The notes under the pieces are model-generated. The model did no database searches. It was not told where the DNA came from and saw only the letters and a program-made list of their open reading frames with translations. Of a stretch of DNA of 64,000 nt, positions 56,533 through 64,000 are shown in pieces. Positions within the stretch are counted from its first letter, which is position 1. The number at the start of each line of letters is the position of its first letter. Source of the stretch: Isoetes taiwanensis (Eukaryota; Streptophyta; Lycopodiopsida; Isoetales; Isoetaceae); assembly GCA_021234155.1 (NCBI GenBank), contig JAJEKV010000003.1, positions 12,273,819-12,337,818 of the forward strand. The letters run 5' to 3'. A program made the translations under genes and the position numbers.

Positions 56533-59454
56533 ATGGCCTCTCTTTGTTCGGAACTTGGTGTTCTATGGCCAACAGAATTACCACATCGACAAATCGTATT
56601 CTGGACAAATTTTAGGAAGACTGCAAGAGTTCCAGCAGCTGTAATGTCAGATCTTCCAACGGGTGCGACAAAAACGGATGCTGAATACATGAGAGCTTGT
56701 GTAAAATTAGCAAAGAAAGCTCTTGGCCATACTTCTCCAAACCCCATGGTTGGCTGCATAATTGTAAAAAATGGGAGTATTATTGGGCACGGTTATCATC
56801 CTAAGGCCGGAGAGCCACATGCAGAGGTAACCTAAAATTGTCTTTACAAACTTCTGATAAGCAAATCCTAAAGCTTGCAAATTTGCAGGTGCATGCATTA
56901 AAAGAAGCAGGAGATGATGCCAATGGTGCCACTGCATATGTGAGCCTGGAACCCTGCAACCATTATGGCAGAACACCTCCATGCAGCCGGGCGCTAGTGC
57001 AAGCAAAAGTTAAGCGCGTTGTGGTTGGAATAGAAGACCCAAATCCATTAGTTGCTGGAAAAGGCATTGAAACGTTAAGAAATGCTGGTATTGAAGTAGT
57101 TGTTGGAGTGGAGGAAGAACTCTGTAGAGTCACTAATGAGGCATTCATCCATCGTATGTTGACTGGAACGCCATTTACATGTCTCAGGTATATCACTTTG
57201 CCTTACAACCAAAACCTAACTTACTCTATTGGAAGGTACTCTTTCTGAATGTGAGTTTCTCTCTTTCCTGGTGCTCCCTTTTAGTACTTCTCGCATAGAT
57301 CCCCCAGGTTTTACGATATTAGATTTTCTTGCCCCTAACAGCACGCCTCATTTTGCTGGTCACTGCCCTGATGCCAGAATGCTGCCCCCAAAGCCATTCC
57401 GCATAATGTCTACCTGTTTTGCTATTTGTAGTTGCAGATTCTCTCTTCCAAGACGTGTTATGGAGAGTATCTTGCAGGCTTATTTATTTCTAAACACTTG
57501 AAGAAGCAGTTATCGGGCCACCGTATTTCTTGGCTAATCTCAGTAAAATACCCATGATAAGAGCTGAGATTTACTAATTTAAAGACAAAAGAATAAAAGT
57601 GAAGGAATACACACTATATTATGGATAATAAAGCTCACATCAAACATGCATGTTGGATATGACATGTATTTGCTGACATAATGCATGCCAGCAATTTGCT
57701 CGCGGCTTATATTTCTAACAGCAAGGGACCCTTAAATTGCAAATGGGTTTTCGAAATTGAATGCCTGATAGCAGCATTGTCAAGCACAAAACAGGCTAAG
57801 TATAATTTTTTCTTTTTTATGTGTGCTGCATGTCTAGTTTCAGTCAGGTTTGCGGCCCAATTGTGGTCTTGGATGTAAAGTCACTTTTTCCCCAATGAAG
57901 ATAATGAGTTGGGGGCTTTGTGATTAAAGAAAAAGGACATTTGGTATGAAATCCAAAATGTTGTGAACCACAAATCCGTGCACACGACAAGGCTATTAGT
58001 CTACCTATACAGATCTGAATCTTTTATCTCAAATGGGCTGAAGATGGGATGCCTTTTCTTCTTCTCTATGTGGATCACTTGCTGCATTAGTTTATTGCTC
58101 CAGAAAATATGTGCCCATAATTGATATACTTTGACCTACTCACCATAAGAGTGCTTAGTAGGTCACTTTGACATTGCAATTACAGTGCCTTCATGAGGCA
58201 TGAGCCTTCCTTTCCTTTACTTCTGAATATAGCTCGTGGGCTAGTAAACTGCACCATGGTTACAAAGTCAAAATACTCTATTAAAGAGCATATGGCTCAA
58301 GAAGTTTGTCATTGGCTTCAAGCTTCCAGTACATTGATAGTTCTTTGTGTGGAGATTGGGTTCAAATCCCTGCAAATGACTATTTGTAGGCTTGTTCGTG
58401 ACACTCTTGTCAAGCAATCTGTAGAACGAGTGTTCTGAATAACATAGTTTGACAGGTGCACAAGTTTTTTAATTCCCCCCATCTCAGAAATACAAGCCAC
58501 ATGAATAAAAGGCTGAACATGACATGGTCAGTTTTCATCTTTGTATTCTTAGATCACTTCTAAGCTTCCTTTGCTTATCACAGAACTATATCTCTTTCAC
58601 ACGAGCAGCTTCTATCTTAGTTCGCTTAAATTAGTTGACAAACAAGTTGAAAGCTTATAGCTCACATAAGATGATTCTCTGAAGCGGTATTGCAAGCATG
58701 TGAGATGATATAGGTGTAGCCTCTTTTTATCTTGACTTTGAATATATTAGGTTCCAGTATCACTACTGTGTTCTTTTTTGATTTGTTGTGGGCATTGCTG
58801 TGAAGGTATCGTGTGTCGCTGGATGGAGGTTTTATTGGCTCATTTGAAACTGTGGAAACAACACCTGGTAGCCATTGGAGCCAGCAGTTGCAGGAATATG
58901 ATGTTGTTGTTGTTACAGATGCAGCAGTATATAATGACCCACTTCTTGTATCATCTGAACTTGGAGCAAAGCAACCCCTTAGAATAGTTCTGGCAAGATC
59001 TTTAGACCTGCCAATTGATGCACAAGTATTTGACACATCAATTGCTCCGACACTTGTAATCACAACAGAAAATGCATTAGTTTCTGATATGCTAAGCAAG
59101 AGAAATGGTGGCCAGCTAACTGAGACCATGCTTCTCCAGAAAGGGGTGGAGCTGAATATTTTACGAGAACTTAAGCTGGATTCCGTGTTAGGCTTATGTT
59201 TTGAGAGGGGTTTTTGTTCTGTGCTTTTGGATTCTCAAGGTCCAGACATGTCGGGATTAGATAATTTCCCGGGGAAGCAGACTTTTGAAGAGGAATTGGT
59301 CCAAAGGCTCTCTGTGATAGTAACTCCAATTCTTTTAGGTAAAGAGAGACGGGGGCCAGAGTTTTTACTTGATCAGAGATTGATCAGGTTAAAAGGGATA
59401 ACCAGCAAGCAAGAAGGAATGTATGTTATTATAGAAGGTTACCTCTCTACATAA
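56533..59454 (+). CDS. PYRD: Riboflavin biosynthesis pyrimidine deaminase (PYRD type), plastid-targeted, three exons
   Basis: Exons 56533-56826, 56889-57187 and 58806-59454 (introns GT-AG, 62 and 1618 bases) give 413 residues, close to the plant PYRD length. Residues 1-48 look like a plastid transit peptide (Ser/Thr/Arg-rich). The deaminase domain follows: YMRACVKLAKKALGHTSPNP, then MVGCIIVKNGSI and KAGEPHAEV across the first splice, then YVSLEPCNHYGRTPPCSRAL. H-A-E and both Cys of PCN...PPC are present, so zinc binding and catalysis look intact. It should deaminate the diaminopyrimidine intermediate of riboflavin synthesis. The third exon (RVSLDGGFIGSF, then a RibD reductase-like fold) looks degenerate, as expected for plant PYRD, in which reduction is done by PYRR. 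There is no COG3236 domain, which argues against PYRR. Confidence 0.88.
57188..58805 (+). other. Second intron of the PYRD gene
   Basis: 1618 bases with donor GTATAT and acceptor GCTGTGAAG. Codon phase is kept (AG|G for Arg). No gene was recognised inside. Confidence 0.8.
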
Positions 59455-60590
59455 TCAGCTCTTATGCCCCTTTGGAAGAATAGTAGAAAGGCACTTGCAA
59501 TTTCACTCCGTCTTTTCTTCCAGCAAGACCATAGCAGAAACAGTACAACTTTTCTGCTTGGTGGAGCTCTATCCCATGTTGCCATATCCTTAACTTCCCA
59601 CATTCTTAAACTTTACAATGAACTTGTTATTCTACCCAAGCCTAATTGGCGTGTTCCCATAGCTCTTAGAATACAATTCTGCAGCTTCAATCTTCATGTG
59701 GTGGGGGTTGCTCTGCCTTAACAGAAAACTGAAGTATTTCAGCAACAATTCAAATGCGATAGCTCTATGGTAAAGCAATTGCCCTTAAAATCGAAGGTGT
59801 AAAGCAGTTGCCCTTAAAATAGAAGGCAAGGGGTTCAATTGTTCATTAATCACTTCCCCTTAATTCACTATGTTTTAAAACAACAATGGGTTTGATCTGT
59901 TTGGGTTGTCCCTTTTAGGGAGAGGGTGGGTTTCAGCATTTTGAGGCATATTTTTGGCATATTTAGTAATTTGATGGCCAAGGTATATCTAGTAATTTGG
60001 CGGCTAGTGATTTGATAGCCAAAATTATTGTGTATTTTTGGTAATGCAAAAAGTTTTTGTGTTTTTTGATGATGAGGCTAAGGTTTCTAGCTTTTTGGAA
60101 AACCAAATCTTTTTTTTTTCTCATCGAACAAATTTTGCCATAATCCCAGCAATTGACTTCCTTATGAGCAAACAGAGTCAAAGCCCATCATTTGAAAATC
60201 GTATAAAGAAAGACAGTGTTAAAGGTGGTGGAACTCAGGCCAAAAGAGCAATGGCAAAGATGTTGAAAATCAAAGTCAAATGCTCCTTGTTCTTGAACCA
60301 CAGCTAGCAAATTCTTTTAAGAGTGCCTCTTGCTGATCTTACAATATCTTGTTGAATACATCAACCAATGATCTGGAAGGCAGATCTCGGTTCTTATTGT
60401 TCTTCGTGTGCTTTTCAATTTTTAAGAATTTTTTCATTAACTAAAGACTTTTATTTCTGTCTAAATTTTAGAGGCAGCTAGCACCTTGGTAATGTTAATC
60501 GATGACTGGAACCTGACGGATGCACAGATCTGAAAGCACTTGTAGAACAAATAGTTGTGCCCTTTTATAGGAATGTTATGATCACGTGAT
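59455..60590. other. PYRD 3' region and intergenic sequence
   Basis: An 85-codon ORF (59464-59721) has no recognisable domain and is probably 3' UTR. Nothing else is supported. Confidence 0.45.
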
Positions 60591-60593
60591 ATT

Positions 60594-60752
60594 ATGTCTA
60601 GCAACCCACATGCTTTAAAACCTGGTGAAGCTAATACTCTTACAACTCTTCTAGTTGGAGGTGCAAGTGGAAGTAGGGTTGGAGGAGCCATTAGAAGTGG
60701 TCGTGGTAGTCGTAGTGGGGGAGGTGGAGCTAGCAGAAATGATCATGGTTGA
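60594..60752 (+). other. Small ORF with an RG-rich end, possible exon fragment
   Basis: 52 residues: MSSNPHALKPGEANTLTTLL, then GGAIRSGRGSRSGGGGASRN before TGA. The Gly/Arg/Ser tail resembles RGG-type RNA-binding regions, but this is too short to name. It could be chance. Confidence 0.2.
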
Positions 60753-60879
60753 GGAGGAACATAAAGCGATCGGCTTCTTTTTTCTAAGATCTTTGCAAGA
60801 ACGATGTCAAATATGTATTTTCGATCAATTTTACGATGGATTTGTCAATTTGATGTAGACATGGATTTTAGTCAGATAT

Positions 60880-61340
60880 GCAAGTTGGCCCACCCTTATA
60901 AGCTGCTAAGTTGACAACTGCTTGAGTCTGTCAAGACGAACAATAGGAGCAAAAACCTCCTCAAAATCAAAACCTTGCTGCTTTGTTTAGCTCTTTTCTA
61001 CCAATCTCAATTTGTGCTTAGCTATTTAATGCCTTGTTTTTTAACTTAGCAACTTCATCTTGCATAGCTTTCATCCATTGAGGAGAGGAGTAGCCTGTAG
61101 ATAGGTAGGTTGAAAATCATGTAAAATTCTGGACATAAGGGCATAGTTGCAAGCAAGAGATGATGAATATTGAAGATCACGAGCTTGATTTAGCTCAATG
61201 AGAGTGAGTGGAGAAGTTTTTGGAGAAGGGGGTGGTTGAGAGTAATCAAGAGACCAAAAATCATCGTAAGATCTATTATTAATGGGGGTAACGGAAGTGA
61301 AGGTGGTATGAAACAGAAACAAGAGGAGACTAGGGGAATT
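60880..61340 (-). pseudogene. Ty1/copia RT remnant
   Basis: On the minus strand: a Ser/Pro-rich linker (YSQPPPSPKTSPLT), then HDFQPTYLQATPLL and, in broken frames, SPQWMKAMQDEVAKLKN and TKQQGFDFEEVFAPIVRLD, the start of copia reverse transcriptase. Several stops are present. Unrelated in detail to the 28.7-36.4 kb element. Confidence 0.78.
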
Positions 61341-61585
61341 CCAGCTGATGGAATATCAGAAATAGGAGAATTAGACAATGGAGATGGAGTTGACTGTTGG
61401 TTTTATGGTAGTTGAGGTAACTGAATGGGAGTTGTCTGAACTTGATCAGAAATAACATGGGAGAATGGAAGTGAAGAAGGAAAAACCGTGGGACTGGTTG
61501 GAATAGAAAGAGATGGAGAAGAAGAATGTGAGTGAACTTGAGTGAACTGAACTTGAGTGAACTGAACTTGAGTAGACCGTGAATT

Positions 61586-62065
61586 TGTAACGGGCCCATG
61601 GTAGACCGCTCGAGTATTCGAACCTTGAATCTGCCTGTGGGGCGTTCCCGAGACACCGGCATAAATGGGTAGAAGCGACTACTCATAAATGTTCAGATGG
61701 TTTTGCCCAGTTGGCTAAGGGCATGTCGGTTAGGAACGTTACAATTGGTATCAGAGCAGGTCTCGAGTTCGAGTCTCCATGGGTGCCTATATGCATAGGT
61801 AATTTGCATAGGTAATTTGCAAAGACTTGGTAATCATTGTGGCATGGTATGACATAGACATGGTATAGCCTTGGATGCTCGAGGACGAGCACAGTTCTAG
61901 TGGGAGAGACTGTAACGGGCCCATGGTAGACCGCTCGAGTATTCGAACCTTGAATCTGCGCACATGCGTTCGGTGACACCGCATAAATGGGTAGAAGCGA
62001 CTACTCATAAACGTCTAGACGGTTTTGCCCAGTTGGCTAAGGGCATGTCGGTTAAGAACGTTACA
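61586..62065. mobile_element. TRIM (miniature LTR retrotransposon), 480 bases
   Basis: Two LTRs of about 158 bases (61586-61743 and 61911-62065), both TGTAACGGGCCCATGG...AACGTTACA. The primer-binding site TGGTATCAGAGC (61746-61757) is directly after the left LTR, and a purine tract (AGTGGGAGAGAC) is directly before the right LTR. Flanks GAATT and GAACT are a target duplication with one change. The internal part is too short to code for anything, so it depends on another element. Confidence 0.92.
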
Positions 62066-62760
62066 GAACTTGATGCTGAAGTAACAGAAGTCTGATTATA
62101 ATAAAATAGATCACATAAATATAATCAATATCTGGATGAACATATCTTTAGAAGAATAGACTTCATTTTCATAAAATATAGCACTTTTAGAAGCAAATAC
62201 TCCGTTCATTTCTAGGTTACAAAATCTTCATGTTTTCATGTTAGTTGAATTGATTTTTATCCTCTGCAGAGACTAATTGGCCTAGTGGACCCAAATAAGG
62301 AATATAGCAAGCGTATTAATGCTAAGATTACCCTCTTCCCCCCTTCCCCCCTTCCCCGGAGGGTTCTTGAGGGAAAAATCTTGGCAGTAATAGGTATGCT
62401 GAGAGATTGTACAATGGTATATTACAATAGTACATTATGATGTGCATCAGTATAGCGTTTAAGGACATGACTAAGCGCATGCATCCATGATGCCTTGGGA
62501 AATAGGATCCTAGTGAACCCACTGAAGTTGTGTCCAACAGTTCATGCAACTGCTAGTTAGGCATGATCAACTCAACATAGCTGGCTCGGATGTGACCAAA
62601 TACAAGACATTATTGCAAAGTGTGGCTTGATCATCTTCACTAACATTCTATTGATAACACAGACACAGTATATGCTCATGCGCCTTTGAAACACATCTAC
62701 CCGTCTCAATTCGCATGCAATATGCACCTGTGCGAATGGAAGCTATGAATCTACACTTTT
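62066..62760. other. Intergenic sequence, no gene seen
   Basis: Contains a C-rich run (CCCCCCTTCCCCCCTTCCCC at about 62338-62357). Nothing else is supported. Confidence 0.5.
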
Positions 62761-62779
62761 TTAGTGGCAAATGTGTATG

Positions 62780-64000
62780 AAGGTAGTGTTTTGGATCCCA
62801 TGTATGCATGAGGTTGATCTAGAGCTTGTATTGTGCCATCTTAATATGTTCAAGGGCATCAGCATCCCAAAGCTTGCTAAGGAAGTAAGCATTGAGGTAT
62901 TGCCATAGGTGGTGATGGTCTTCTTCAGTTTTAAGCTATATGCACCTATGCTCTTGTATATTCCATCTAGGGAACCACTGTGCCAGCCTCTCCTTCCAGC
63001 ATGCCTTGACCATGGCGACTGTATAAACCAGGTTGGGGAGACATTCATTGCCCATACCAGCCCTTCTGGAAGTAGATAATCCGGCGGTCAAGTGCGGCCC
63101 GCTGAAGAGGCGAGGAACATGTCTTCTGCAAAAGGATCTGATATGGGACTGTGGATTTCACCCCAAGTGCTCATGCCAGGAAGGCTTTCTGTACTTGCTC
63201 CAACTCATTCCACGTGGCCGGGGATATAATCAAACCCCAGACTTCGGCCCCATATAAAAGAACGGGTTCCATCAAAACCCTGAACAAGTGTCACAAATGG
63301 GGCCAATTATAAAGCTCTGCTTTGTAGCTGTTATTGTACACCACATAGAGTGCCTTCCAACCTGCGGCCATTTGTAACCGAATGGAAGTGTTCTAGTATA
63401 TGGTAGTGGGGAACTTTATGCCCAGGTACTTGTAGGTGTGTGCTATCTCCACATTTCACCCTCTGATAAGTGAAGAAATGAAGCCTTGGCTGGCGTAAAG
63501 ACGAGACAAGTCTTGACCAAATTGACCCTCATTCCATTGGCCTGACAGAAAGTATCCAGGACGTGTAGATGATGCTGCATGGCGTCTGAAGTATGGGCTA
63601 GGAAGTCTATATCATCTATGTATATGAGGTGCCTAATGATTTGATGCCCAATCTGAGCACCTGCCCCCCGGTGATTGGTAAGCCACCCTTCCAATTGGCC
63701 AATATAGAGGTCACACACTGTTAGGGAGAGTAAGCATCCTTGACGGACACTAATACTACTGGTGACAAGTTTTTTTGTCGGTGTCAGTCCGCTGGAACAT
63801 GTCTCATAGAGGCTGTATACCGCATTTTGCAGGGCTCCCAACTATCTTAGTCTTTGCCACAACTTTTCTTGAGGCACAATATCAAAAGCCTTTGCAAAGT
63901 CGACGAAGCAGCAGTAAAGATTCTGGCGATGGTTTTTGCTGTCCTCAAAACTAAGGTCTGACATGTGAATATATGGCAATGAGGAGTGCCGAGATTTGAA
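62780..64000 (-). pseudogene. LINE (non-LTR retrotransposon) reverse transcriptase, truncated by the window
   Basis: From 64000 downward: CCFVDFAKAFDIVPQEKLWQ, then SVRQGCLLSLTVCDLYIGQL, the catalytic LIYIDDIDFLAH (usual YADD has become YIDD), VLDTFCQANGMRVNLVKT and, after breaks, LLYGAEVWG. These are standard LINE RT motifs. A stop and frameshifts near 63840 and 63440 show decay. The 5' part, including any endonuclease, lies beyond the window. The 3' end and a possible tail near 62780 are not certain. Confidence 0.87.

Noticed and set aside
59464-59721. 85-codon ORF directly after PYRD as a COG3236 exon
   Set aside because: No similarity to the COG3236 domain could be seen, and PYRD ends cleanly at a stop after the reductase-like fold.
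61586-62065. TGGTATCAGAGC as a tRNA gene fragment
   Set aside because: It sits directly after an LTR as a primer-binding site, and no cloverleaf surrounds it.

Overview
This looks like nuclear DNA of a seed plant, probably a gymnosperm (inference). The evidence is sparse intron-containing plant genes (a SAUR auxin-response gene and a plastid-type riboflavin-pathway deaminase gene) in a background of nested, decayed LTR retrotransposons, plus plant pseudogene fragments (long-chain alcohol oxidase, SPT2, Mut7-C, LRR). There is no bacterial operon structure.

Layout. 1-5178: the 3' part of a plus-strand Ty3/gypsy chromodomain retrotransposon, cut by the window edge, ending in a 1.6 kb LTR. 5179-16.7 kb: old unclassified repeats (a long CTAT microsatellite, a minisatellite, a conserved stem-loop, a second chromovirus remnant). 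16.7-19.1 kb: a damaged multi-exon gene resembling DUF3504/Crypton-type tyrosine recombinases. 19.97-24.48 kb: a repeat block bounded by inverted repeats, related in opposite orientation to the 5.2-9.6 kb block. 24.6-28.3 kb: fragments of FAO and SPT2 plus an unrecognised acidic ORF. 28695-36435: a complete Ty1/copia element (TSD GGAGT) whose gag is split by a 2.3 kb DNA transposon (8-bp TSD TTGTGGAC) carrying pieces of two host genes. 38.5-39.8 kb: a Ty3/gypsy integrase remnant. 40.5-41.7 kb: the SAUR gene, with a near-perfect hairpin just upstream of its TATA box. 42924-56152: a complete 13.2 kb minus-strand Ty3/gypsy chromodomain element (TSD GCCGG) of the same family as the first one. 56533-59454: the riboflavin deaminase gene. 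59.5-64 kb: small copia, TRIM and LINE remnants.

The main discovery candidate is the 13.2 kb element. Between its 5' LTR/primer-binding site and gag it has about 4.3 kb of extra coding sequence. The first extra protein ends in an unmistakable histone H3 core (about 86% identical by eye to plant H3.3), fused to a coiled coil and a unique N-terminal domain. The following ORFs, read against the remaining core histones, show histone-fold signatures of H4 and H2A (one fused protein) and H2B. The order is LTR-PBS-[H3]-[H4-H2A]-[H2B]-gag-protease-RT-RNase H-integrase-chromodomain-PPT-LTR. If right, this is a retrotransposon lineage that captured a full octamer set of histone-like proteins and also has a chromodomain integrase that, by family knowledge, would read histone marks. 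H3 is certain; H4, H2A and H2B are much more diverged and need profile or structure confirmation. This copy is inactive, with frameshifts in almost every ORF.
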